Assembly: GCA_026399515.1 (NCBI GenBank)
Contig: JAPLQT010000127.1
Coordinates: 1 to 52,126, forward strand
DNA length: 52,126 bases
Direction: 5' to 3'
Source: Pseudomonadota bacterium
GTDB taxonomy: Bacteria; Pseudomonadota; Gammaproteobacteria; Burkholderiales; Rhodocyclaceae
How positions within the stretch are numbered: position 1 is the first letter of the stretch; each line of letters begins with the position of its first letter. Both the position numbers and the translations under genes were made by a program. The notes under the pieces were generated by a model. It saw only the letters and a program-made list of their open reading frames with translations, made no database searches and had not been told where the DNA came from. Positions 44,186 through 52,126 of the stretch are shown here, piece by piece.

Positions 44186-45216
44186 TCAGGACTTCACCAC
44201 GGGATTCAATTCACCCTTCTTGTAGCGTTCGGCCATTTTGTCCATGCTGATTACCTTGATCTTGCCGGCCATGCCGGCGCAGCCGAAGGCCTGGTAGCGG
44301 GCCACGCAGATCTCCTTCATGGCCTTGCGGGCGGCGGCGAGGTACTTGCGTGGATCGAAGTCCTTGGTGTTTTCCGCCATATACTTGCGGAGCGCGCCAG
44401 TGGACGCCAGGCGCAGGTCGGTGTCGATGTTCACCTTGCGCACGCCGTGCTTGATTCCCTCGACGATTTCGGCGACCGGCACGCCATAGGTTTCCCCCAT
44501 GGTGCCGCCGTACTGATTGATGATCTTGAGCCAGTCCTGGGGTAAATTCGTGCGTGGATTTCCTTGATGCGGTCGATGCGCAGCACCGCGCCGGTCGGCG
44601 GCCGGGTAAACTTGTAGGCGCCGTGCGAAGTGCCGATGGCGATGGCCAACGCATCGACGCGGGTGGCCTTGACGAACTCGGCGGCCTCGTTGGGATCGGT
44701 GAGCAACTGGTCCTGCGAGAGCTTGCCTTCCGCGCCGTGGCCGTCTTCCTTCTCGCCCATGCCGGACTCGAGGGAGCCGAGACAGCCCAGCTCGCCTTCG
44801 ACGGAGACGCCGATGGCATGGGCGATGTCCACCACGTGCTTGCTGACCTGGACGTTGTAGTCGAAGGAGGACGGCGTCTTGGCATCTTCCTGGAGGGAGC
44901 CGTCCATCATCACGCTGGAGAAACCCGATCGCATCGACTGGATGCAGATCGACGGGCTGGCGCCATGATCCTGGTGCATGACGATGGGAATGTCGGGGTG
45001 CGTCTCGATGGCGGCTTCGATGAGGTGGCGCAGGTAGGGCTCACCGGCATACTTGCGTGCGCCAGCAGAGCCTTGCATGATCACCGGACTGTTGGTTTCC
45101 GCGGCGGCCTCCATGATGGCCTGGATCTGCTCCAGGTTATTGACGTTGAAGGCGGGCAGGCCGTAGCCGTTTTCGGCGGCATGATCGAGCAGTTGGCGCA
45201 TGGATACTAGGGGCAT
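44186..45216 (-). pseudogene. fba: Class II fructose-bisphosphate aldolase (Calvin-type) with an internal deletion
   Basis: The frame from ATG 45216 ([30 protein letters not shown], zinc-binding [18 protein letters not shown]) is normal to [12 protein letters not shown]. It then continues in another frame as [21 protein letters not shown] to 44186. Relatives have about twelve residues between, the PNTHLVMHGSSS segment with an active-site His. The frame offset is 1 modulo 3, so a loss of about 37 nt near 44547 explains it. The enzyme condenses triose phosphates in glycolysis and the Calvin cycle. Its loss would be serious unless another aldolase exists. AGGAG precedes the ATG. Confidence 0.9.
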
Positions 45217-45267
45217 GATGGACTCCTAAGACAGGGGGCTGAAGGTTAGACGCTCTTGGGGACATAG

Positions 45268-45327
45268 AAGGGGGTTTGCCCCCTTGTTCGTACTCGGGGG
45301 ATAAACAAGGGGAGTTCTCCCCTTGTT
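45268..45327. repeat. Two tandem related hairpins between pyk and fba
   Basis: Hairpin 1 is 45268-45274 with 45279-45285 (7 pairs, TTTG loop). Hairpin 2 is 45304-45313 with 45318-45327 (10 perfect pairs, GTTC loop). Each is followed by the same GTTCGTA, so they look like two diverged copies of one unit of about 40 bp. They lie in the 151-bp gap on the minus-strand path from pyk to fba. They may limit or stabilise the transcript. Confidence 0.75.
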
Positions 45328-45367
45328 CGTATACCTGGTCTTGCGGTCATCACGGAGTTCACCACTT

Positions 45368-46816
45368 TCACTCAGTGATGACCGCATTAGGATTCGGATG
45401 GTCGCCGACGCGGACGATTTTCAGCGTGTTGGTGCCGCCGGGCGACCCGATGGGTTCGCCGATGGTGATCACGATCAGGTCGCCTGGCACGACGGCGCCC
45501 TGCTCGATCAGCAGTTGCTCGGCTTCCCACAGCAGGTGATCGCGGTTGGTGTGGTTCTGCTTCATGAGGAGCGGGAACACATTGCGGTAAAGACTCATCC
45601 GGTAACGGGAGGCTATTTCCGGCGTCAGCGCGTAGATTGGCAAACCGGAATTCAGCCGGCTCATCCACAGCGCAGTCGAGCCGGACTGGGTCATCGCCGC
45701 GATGGCCTTGACCTTGAGATGATGCGCGGTCCAGATCGCCGCCATGGCGACCGACTGGTCGATGCGGGTAAATACCCGGTCGAGGAAATCGTTGTCGAGC
45801 GTCACTTCGGCGGATTTCTCGGCTTCCAGGCAGATGCGCGCCATCGACTCGATGGTTTCCACCGGATATTTTCCGGAGGCGGTTTCGGCCGAGAGCATCA
45901 CCGCGTCGGTGCCGTCCAGCACGGCATTGGCGACGTCGGAAACCTCCGCGCGGGTGGGCACCGGGCTGGTGATCATGGATTCCATCATCTGCGTCGCGGT
46001 GATGGTCAGCTTGTTGTGGGCGCGCGCCACGCGGATGATTTTCTTTTGCAAGGCGGGAACCGCTGCATCGCCGACTTCCACCGCCAGGTCGCCGCGCGCG
46101 ACCATCACGGCGTCGGAGGCTTCGATGATGTCGACCAGCGCATCGATGGCCTCGGCGCGCTCGATCTTGGCGATCAGCAGCGCATTCGAGCCGGCGCGGC
46201 TGACGAGTTTCCTGGCCTGGCGCATGTCCTCGCCGGTCTTGGGGAATGAAACCGCGATGAAATCCACTCCGATATCCGCGGCGGTGCGAATGTCCAGCCG
46301 GTCCTTGCTGGTCAGCGCCGGCGCGGTCAGGCCGCCGCCCTGGCGGTTGATGCCCTTGTTGTTGGAAAGCGTCCCGCCCACGCGCACCGTGGTAACGATA
46401 GCCTGGCTCCGGAGCTCGACGATGTCGAGGACGATGCGGCCGTCGTCCAGCAGCAACACGGCGCCCACGTCGATGTCATCGATCAGTTCCGGATAGTCGA
46501 GCCCGACACGCTCCTGGTTGCCCAGCTTGCAGGTCACGTCGAGTATGAAGGTATCGCCTGCGGCGAGCTCGATCTTGCCGTTCTCGAATTTTCCGACGCG
46601 AATCTTCGGGCCTTGCAGGTCTGCCATGATGCCCACGGTGCGGCCGGTATCGCGGGTGATGGCGCGCAACAAGGCGACGCGGGCACGGTGGTCGTCCGGC
46701 GTGCCGTGCGAAAAATTCAAGCGGACGATATCCACGCCGGCCGCCACCATCCGGCGTAATACCGCTTCGTCGCTGGAGGACGGCCCCAGTGTCGCGACTA
46801 TCTTGGTGCTGCGCAT
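45368..46816 (-). CDS. pyk: Pyruvate kinase
   Basis: A 482-residue pyruvate kinase converting phosphoenolpyruvate and ADP to pyruvate and ATP. The markers are MRSTKIVATLGPSS, RLNFSHGTPDDH, DLQGPKIRVG, LIAKIERAEAID, the active-site MVARGDLAVEVG and TATQMMESMITSPVPTRAEVSDVANAVLDGTDAVMLS. It is complete, with an allosteric-type C-terminal domain. It lies within the Calvin-cycle block, downstream of pgk across 320 bp of repeats. Confidence 0.98.
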   Translation of the reverse strand: MRSTKIVATLGPSSSDEAVLRRMVAAGVDIVRLNFSHGTPDDHRARVALLRAITRDTGRTVGIMADLQGPKIRVGKFENGKIELAAGDTFILDVTCKLGNQERVGLDYPELIDDIDVGAVLLLDDGRIVLDIVELRSQAIVTTVRVGGTLSNNKGINRQGGGLTAPALTSKDRLDIRTAADIGVDFIAVSFPKTGEDMRQARKLVSRAGSNALLIAKIERAEAIDALVDIIEASDAVMVARGDLAVEVGDAAVPALQKKIIRVARAHNKLTITATQMMESMITSPVPTRAEVSDVANAVLDGTDAVMLSAETASGKYPVETIESMARICLEAEKSAEVTLDNDFLDRVFTRIDQSVAMAAIWTAHHLKVKAIAAMTQSGSTALWMSRLNSGLPIYALTPEIASRYRMSLYRNVFPLLMKQNHTNRDHLLWEAEQLLIEQGAVVPGDLIVITIGEPIGSPGGTNTLKIVRVGDHPNPNAVITE

Positions 46817-46855
46817 GGCTGTTCCCAGGATTGGTTAACGTGAAACAACGAAATT

Positions 46856-46987
46856 TAGCGCCGAGTAACCCGACGAGCGTAGCGAGCAAGTCAGTCGCCT
46901 CCCCGCGAGGGGAGGATGGGAGGGGCGGGTGTTTATTGCTTTGAACGATTTCATGGGACAGGGGTGGGATTGGCGACCATGTGAGTT
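46856..46987 (-). repeat. Stop-codon-linked intergenic repeat, copy A (diverged)
   Basis: Together with copy B this fills the 320-bp gene-free gap between pgk and pyk. On the minus strand it begins TAACTCACA, passes a GTTCAAAG block and a CCCGCCCCTCCCATCC-type pyrimidine-rich middle with an inverted repeat (CTCCCCGCGAGGGGAG at 46899-46914), and ends GCTCGCTACGCTCGTCG. The ends match copies B and C; the middle differs. Confidence 0.8.
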
Positions 46988-47001
46988 AGGGTGAAATGCA
47001 G

Positions 47002-47139
47002 TTACGAAGCGCCCCGTCACCGACGAGCGCAGCGAGCAATTTGTAGCCCCCGCCCGGGCGGGGGTTGGGGGTGGGGGCGTAAATCTTGTCTTTGAACAAT
47101 TTCATGGCACGGGAGTGGTCTGCGCGCTCTTGCGAGCTA
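47002..47139 (-). repeat. Stop-codon-linked intergenic repeat, copy B
   Basis: On the minus strand it starts with the pgk stop codon itself (TAGCTCGCA). It then carries CATGAAATTGTTCAAAGAC, a C-rich block, the 18-bp palindrome CCCCCGCCCGGGCGGGGG (47048-47065), TTGCTCGCTGCGCTCG and CGGGGCGCTTCGTAA. It is close to identical to copy C over about 137 bp. It lies head to tail with copy A. Confidence 0.88.
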
Positions 47140-48303
47140 GTTGTTGGCGCGCTGCTCGAGTATCTCGACGGCCGGCAAGGTCTTGCCTTCCAGGAATTCG
47201 AGGAAGGCGCCGCCGCCGGTGGAAATGTAGCTGATGTCTTTAGTGATGCCGTACTTGGCGATGGCCGCCAGGGTGTCGCCGCCGCCGGCGATGGAAAACG
47301 CCTTTGAAGCGGCGATGGCGCGCGCCAGCGTTTCGGTGCCGTTGCTGAAGGCGGCGAACTCGAATACGCCGACCGGGCCGTTCCAGACGATAGTGCCGGC
47401 CGTGCCGGCCACCGCGGCCAACGCTCGTGCCGTGTCGGGACCGACGTCGAGGATCAGATCGTCGTCGCTGACCGCGTCTACGCTTTTCACCGTGGCAGCC
47501 GCCGTGGCGGAGAATTCCTTGGCGCACACCACGTCGGTGGGCAGCGGTACTTTGACTTTGAGCATCACCCGCTTGGCGTCCTCGACCAGATCCGGCTCGG
47601 CGAGCGACTTGCCGATCTTCTTGCCGGCGGCGAGCAGAAAAGTGTTGGCGATCCCACCGCCGACGATCAACTGATCGACCTTGTCGGCGAGAGCTTCGAG
47701 GATGGTCAGCTTGGTCGACACTTTCGAGCCGGCGACGATCGCCACCAGCGGGCGGGCCGGCGCATGCAGCGCCTTGCCCAGCGCGTCGAGTTCCGCCGCC
47801 AGCAGCGGCCCGGCACAGGCGACCGGGGCGTATTTGGCGATGCCATAAGTGGTGGCCTCGGCGCGATGCGCGGTGCCGAAGGCGTCATTGGCATAGACAT
47901 CGCAGAGCTTGGCCATCTTCTGCGCCAACTCGTCGTTGTTCTTCTTCTCGCCCTTATTGACGCGGCAATTCTCCAGCATGACGACCTCGCCCGGCGCCAC
48001 GGACACGCCATCCACCCAGTTGGCGATCAGCTTCACTTCGCGGCCGAGCAGCTCGGACAGGCGTTTGGCGACCGGCGCCAGGGAATCCTCCGGCTTGAAC
48101 TCGCCTTCGGTCGGACGGCCGAGATGCGAGGTGACCATCACCGCTGCGCCGGCTTTCAAGGCGAATGCGATGGCCGGCACCGAGGCGCGGATGCGGGTGT
48201 CCTCGGTGATATTGCCGGCATCGTCCTGCGGCACATTGAAGTCGGCGCGGATGAAGACGCGCTTGCCGTTGAGATCGAGATCGGTGAGACGTTTGAATTG
48301 CAT
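47137..48303 (-). CDS. pgk: Phosphoglycerate kinase
   Basis: A 388-residue enzyme interconverting 1,3-bisphosphoglycerate and 3-phosphoglycerate in glycolysis and the Calvin cycle. The markers are [91 protein letters not shown] and [16 protein letters not shown] precedes the ATG. Its stop codon is also the first triplet of repeat copy B. Confidence 0.98.
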   Translation of the reverse strand: MQFKRLTDLDLNGKRVFIRADFNVPQDDAGNITEDTRIRASVPAIAFALKAGAAVMVTSHLGRPTEGEFKPEDSLAPVAKRLSELLGREVKLIANWVDGVSVAPGEVVMLENCRVNKGEKKNNDELAQKMAKLCDVYANDAFGTAHRAEATTYGIAKYAPVACAGPLLAAELDALGKALHAPARPLVAIVAGSKVSTKLTILEALADKVDQLIVGGGIANTFLLAAGKKIGKSLAEPDLVEDAKRVMLKVKVPLPTDVVCAKEFSATAAATVKSVDAVSDDDLILDVGPDTARALAAVAGTAGTIVWNGPVGVFEFAAFSNGTETLARAIAASKAFSIAGGGDTLAAIAKYGITKDISYISTGGGAFLEFLEGKTLPAVEILEQRANN

Positions 48304-48339
48304 ATCAGCACCTGTCGAGTTGTGATGGCAGCGTAACGG

Positions 48340-48474
48340 TTACGAAGCGCCCCGTGACCCACGAGCGCAGCGAGCAATTTGTAGCCCCCGCCCGGGGCGG
48401 GGGTTGGGGGTGGGGGCGTACATCTTGTTTTGAACGATTTTACTGCACGGGGGGTGGCATGACGACCGTGCGAG

Positions 48475-48477
<3 letters not shown>
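48340..48477 (-). repeat. Stop-codon-linked intergenic repeat, copy C
   Basis: On the minus strand it begins with the gap stop codon (TAACTCGCA), runs through the same blocks as copy B (GTTCAAAACAAGATG, C-rich block, CCCCGCCCCGGGCGGGGG-type palindrome near 48387-48404, TTGCTCGCTGCGCTCG, GGGGCGCTTCGTAA) and ends 36 bp before the pgk ATG. It occupies nearly the whole gap-pgk spacer. Confidence 0.88.
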
Positions 48478-49491
<1,014 letters not shown>

Positions 49492-51522
49492 TTACAACAC
49501 CGATTTCACAGTGGCGACCACATGCTCCACCGTAAAGCCAAACTCCTTGAACAACTGGCCGGCCGGGGCGGACTCCCCAAAACGGTCGAGGCCGATGATT
49601 GCGCCGTGTCCGCCGTCAACTGCGCCCACATATTTGTACCAGCCATCGCTGACGCCGGCTTCGATGGCCACGCGCGGCAATCCCTTGGGGAGCACGCTAT
49701 CTTTATAGCTCGTATCCTGGCGGTCGAACACGTTGGTGCTGGGCATCGAAACGACGCGCAGCGGAATTTCATTTGCCAACGCGGCTTGTGCCTTCAAGGC
49801 CAGGTCTACTTCCGAGCCGGTGGCGATGATGATGGCCCTGGGCTTGCCGTTGGTTGGCTCGGAGAGGACATAGCCGCCCTTGGCGACGTTGGCGATGGTC
49901 GCCGCATCACGCGGCACGAAGGGCAGGTTCTGGCGCGACAGACACAGGGACGTCGGTCCGCTGAGTTTTTCCACGGCCTGGGTCCACGCCACCATGGTTT
50001 CCAAGGTATCGCAAGGGCGCCACACGTCCATGTTGGGGATCATGCGCAGCGTCGCGGTCTGCTCGACCGGTTGATGGGTCGGTCCGTCCTCGCCGAGGCC
50101 GATGGAGTCATGGGTGAATACGTAGATCACCCGCTGCTTCATCAGCGCCGCCATGCGCAAGGCATTGCGGGCGTATTCCGAGAACATCAGGAAGGTGCCG
50201 CCGAAAGGCAGGATGCCGCCGTGCAGCGCCATGCCGTTCATGATGGCACACATGCCGAATTCGCGCACGCCGTAGGAAATGTAGTTGCCTGAACTCCGGC
50301 CGCTGACGTGTTTGCAACCTGTCCAGTTGGTGAGATTGGACCCCGTCAGGTCGGCCGAGCCGCCGACGAATTCGGGCAGCGCCGGGGCCAATGCGTTGAT
50401 GGCGATCTGCGAGGCCTTGCGGGTGGCGACCGTTTCGGCCTTGGCGTTCACCGCGGCGATGGCCTGCTGCGCCTGTTGCGTCCAGTCGGCGGGCAACTCG
50501 TTGGCCATGCGCCGCTTGAATTCGGCTGCGAGTTGCGGATAGGCCTGAGCATACTTTTCGAATTTCTGGTTCCACTCGGCTTCCCAGGCAGCGCCCTTCT
50601 TCCGGGCATCCCAGGCCTGGTAGACCTCCTGCGGGATGTCGAAAGGCGCATGGCTCCAGCCGATCTTGGCGCGGACCGCGGCGATCTCCGCGTCGCCCAG
50701 CGGCGCCCCATGGACGTCGTGGCTGCCGGCCTTGTTGGGACTGCCTGCGCCGATCACCGTCTGGCAGCAAATCAGCGTTGGACCATCCTGGTTTGCCTTC
50801 GCCGCCGCAATGGCGGCTTGCAGCGCCTGCGGGTCATGGCCGTTGACCTTGGCGATGACCTTCCAGCCATAGGCTTCGAAGCGTTTAGGAGTGTCGTCGG
50901 TGAACCAGCCCTCGACATGGCCGTCGATGGAGATGCCGTTGTCGTCCCAGAAGGCGATCAGCTTGGACAGCCCCCAGGTGCCCGCCAGCGCGCAGGCCTC
51001 GTGGGAAACGCCTTCCATCAGGCAGCCGTCGCCGAGGAAGGCATAGGTGTGATGGTCGACGATGGCATGGCCGGGACGGTTGAACTCGTCTGCCAGGATC
51101 TTCTCCGCCATGGCCATGCCGACGGCATTGGCGATACCCTGGCCGAGCGGCCCGGTGGTGGTCTCCACGCCCGCGGCGTAGCCATACTCGGGGTGCCCGG
51201 GGGTTTTGCTGTGCAACTGGCGAAACTGTTTCAAGTCGTCGATGCCGAGCTCGTAGCCGGTCAGATGCAGCAGCGCGTAGAGCAGCATCGAGCCGTGGCC
51301 GTTCGACAGCACGAAGCGGTCGCGGTTTATCCACTTGGGATTAGTCGGGTTATGGCGCAGATGGTGGTTCCACAGCGCTTCGGCGATCTCGGCCATGCCC
51401 ATGGGGGCGCCCGGATGGCCGGAGTTGGCTTTCTGCACGGCGTCCATGGCCAGGGCGCGGATGGCGTTGGTGAGGGGTTTGAACACGGGGGGTGCTAATT
51501 CTCTACAGGTTGATGATGACAT
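49492..51522 (-). CDS. tkt: Transketolase
   Basis: A 676-residue thiamine-diphosphate enzyme for the pentose phosphate and Calvin cycles. The markers are [25 protein letters not shown], the thiamine-binding [63 protein letters not shown]-like [20 protein letters not shown] and a normal C-terminal domain. ATG at 51522 has GAGGA upstream. Co-orientation with phosphoribulokinase and gap makes it the cbb-type transketolase of this genome. Confidence 0.98.
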   Translation of the reverse strand: MSSSTCRELAPPVFKPLTNAIRALAMDAVQKANSGHPGAPMGMAEIAEALWNHHLRHNPTNPKWINRDRFVLSNGHGSMLLYALLHLTGYELGIDDLKQFRQLHSKTPGHPEYGYAAGVETTTGPLGQGIANAVGMAMAEKILADEFNRPGHAIVDHHTYAFLGDGCLMEGVSHEACALAGTWGLSKLIAFWDDNGISIDGHVEGWFTDDTPKRFEAYGWKVIAKVNGHDPQALQAAIAAAKANQDGPTLICCQTVIGAGSPNKAGSHDVHGAPLGDAEIAAVRAKIGWSHAPFDIPQEVYQAWDARKKGAAWEAEWNQKFEKYAQAYPQLAAEFKRRMANELPADWTQQAQQAIAAVNAKAETVATRKASQIAINALAPALPEFVGGSADLTGSNLTNWTGCKHVSGRSSGNYISYGVREFGMCAIMNGMALHGGILPFGGTFLMFSEYARNALRMAALMKQRVIYVFTHDSIGLGEDGPTHQPVEQTATLRMIPNMDVWRPCDTLETMVAWTQAVEKLSGPTSLCLSRQNLPFVPRDAATIANVAKGGYVLSEPTNGKPRAIIIATGSEVDLALKAQAALANEIPLRVVSMPSTNVFDRQDTSYKDSVLPKGLPRVAIEAGVSDGWYKYVGAVDGGHGAIIGLDRFGESAPAGQLFKEFGFTVEHVVATVKSVL

Positions 51523-51592
51523 TATGGTTCCTCGGTCGGTCAGCCCCGGCGGAAACCGTTAATTATCGGCGAAACCGGGTGGGTTTGGCTAC

Positions 51593-51699
51593 TTATTCCG
51601 TTTCCAGATCATCCGTGACTTTGTCGACTTCGCCTTGCCGTGCTATTTGCACTGTCTTCGGCTCGTCTTCGCGTCACAAATGATCTGGAAACGGAATAA
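51593..51699. repeat. 107-bp element with perfect 20-bp terminal inverted repeats (MITE-like)
   Basis: The left arm is 51593-51612 and the right arm 51680-51699, perfectly complementary over 20 bases. Inside, GTGAC (51615-51619) can pair with GTCAC (51673-51677) to prolong the stem, and GTGC/GCAC forms a small central hairpin (51640-51643, 51649-51652). It lies in the 233-bp gap between phosphoribulokinase and tkt. No reading frame of note is inside. No clear target-site duplication touches the ends. A miniature transposable element or a long structured leader for tkt are the options. Confidence 0.8.
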
Positions 51700-51755
51700 T
51701 TTGGACGTGTGCTCAGCGCAGGGCGGCGATGTTCGGCCCGCTCCGCGCTGTTTCC

Positions 51756-52126
51756 TTAGGCTCTCTGGCGATTTTCGATCAGGCGCAGCAGCAAGGGAGT
51801 GAAGATCAACTGCATCGCCAATTCCATCTTGCCGCCGGGAACCACGATGATGTTCGGGCGTGACATGAAGGAGTCATGAACCATGTTCAGCAGGTAGGGA
51901 AAATCGATGCCCTTGGGGTTGCGGAAGCGGATCACCAAGAAGGATTCGTCCAGCGTCGGGATGTCCATGGTGATGAAGGGGTTGGAAGTGTCGACCGTCG
52001 GCACGCGCTGGAAGTTGATGTGGGTCTGCGAGAACTGCGGGGTGATGTAATTCACATAGTCCGGCATGCGCCGCAGGATGGTGTCCACCACCGCTTCGGT
52101 GGAGTAGCCGCGGGCACTCTTGTCGC
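51756..52126 (-). CDS. prkB: Phosphoribulokinase, C-terminal part (5' end outside window)
   Basis: The last 122 or so residues of a proteobacterial class I phosphoribulokinase, which makes ribulose-1,5-bisphosphate for Rubisco. The frame is open to the window edge (DKSARGYSTEAVVDTILRRMPDYVNYITPQFSQTHINFQRVPTVDTSNPFI, then RFRNPKGIDFPYLLNMVHDSFMSRPNIIVVPGGKMELAMQLI). The family's usual length is about 290 residues, so about 170 are outside the window. The apparent GTG start at 52091 is internal. It is strong evidence for a Calvin cycle; cbbP is an alternative symbol. Confidence 0.95.
   Translation of the reverse strand, partial: DKSARGYSTEAVVDTILRRMPDYVNYITPQFSQTHINFQRVPTVDTSNPFITMDIPTLDESFLVIRFRNPKGIDFPYLLNMVHDSFMSRPNIIVVPGGKMELAMQLIFTPLLLRLIENRQRA

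Overview
The window reads as one contiguous piece of a GC-rich betaproteobacterial chromosome. It most resembles the Rhodocyclaceae and relatives, judging by gene content and protein style rather than by any search. The organism looks like a facultative autotroph or chemolithotroph: the right end is a Calvin-cycle/glycolysis block (phosphoribulokinase, transketolase, gap, pgk, pyk, fba). It also imports and hydrolyses urea, and it has an elaborate chemosensory and cyclic-di-GMP apparatus.

Layout. 1-567: the 3' end of rpoD, a CAU-anticodon tRNA and its terminator. 568-2237: a small, relatively AT-rich accessory patch on the minus strand holding a HigB-type toxin, its XRE antitoxin, a second XRE protein and a uracil-DNA-glycosylase-fold protein, preceded by nested inverted repeats. 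2238-11010: a 5-oxoproline-type catabolic locus. A UPF0317 hydro-lyase is joined to a five-gene branched-chain-type ABC transporter (minus strand); divergent from it are a MarR-like regulator and pxpB-pxpC-pxpA (plus strand). 11066-13379: a LexA-like repressor, a secreted thermonuclease and DNA polymerase IV. 13393-23886: one minus-strand urea block, urtABCDE-ureDABCEFG, behind a good sigma-54 promoter with NtrC-like upstream sites. 24142-34813: a minus-strand signalling operon (CheY-like receiver, bacteriohemerythrin, GGDEF/EAL protein, CheR, CheD, CheB, CheD, then a huge sensor-EAL-CZB protein). A third CheD lies at 36942-37532, beyond a frameshifted M3 peptidase. 37622-40570: HDOD, exonuclease III, a small Cys-rich protein, PilZ, and a DUF4124-glutaredoxin protein. 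40533-44130: oligopeptidase A (broken), purC and psiE-like. 44186-52126: fba (broken), pyk, pgk, gap, tkt and a partial phosphoribulokinase.

How the parts work together. Urea is imported by Urt and hydrolysed by urease, probably under nitrogen control. The pxp locus would import and open 5-oxoproline or a related lactam to glutamate. The signalling operon couples redox or oxygen (hemerythrin), zinc (CZB), ligand binding and methylation-type adaptation (CheR/CheB/three CheD) to c-di-GMP turnover, with no CheA, CheW or receptor in view. The cbb genes regenerate ribulose bisphosphate and feed triose phosphates to pyruvate.

Three things stand out. First, four genes carry lesions of different sizes: 1 nt in an M3 peptidase, about 37 nt in fba, about 86 nt in prlC, and about 123 nt (in frame) that removes the GGDEF motif of the 1389-residue sensor. 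They may be real decay or assembly/consensus errors, and read mapping would decide. Second, the intergenic DNA is unusually structured: a three-copy element of about 137 bp that starts at stop codons in the cbb cluster, a 27-bp tandem array, tandem hairpins, and a 107-bp element with perfect 20-bp terminal inverted repeats. Third, there are two unusual gene partnerships: toxin-antitoxin-XRE-UDG, and LexA-like-thermonuclease-Pol IV. All family calls come from reading motifs by eye; no database search was run.
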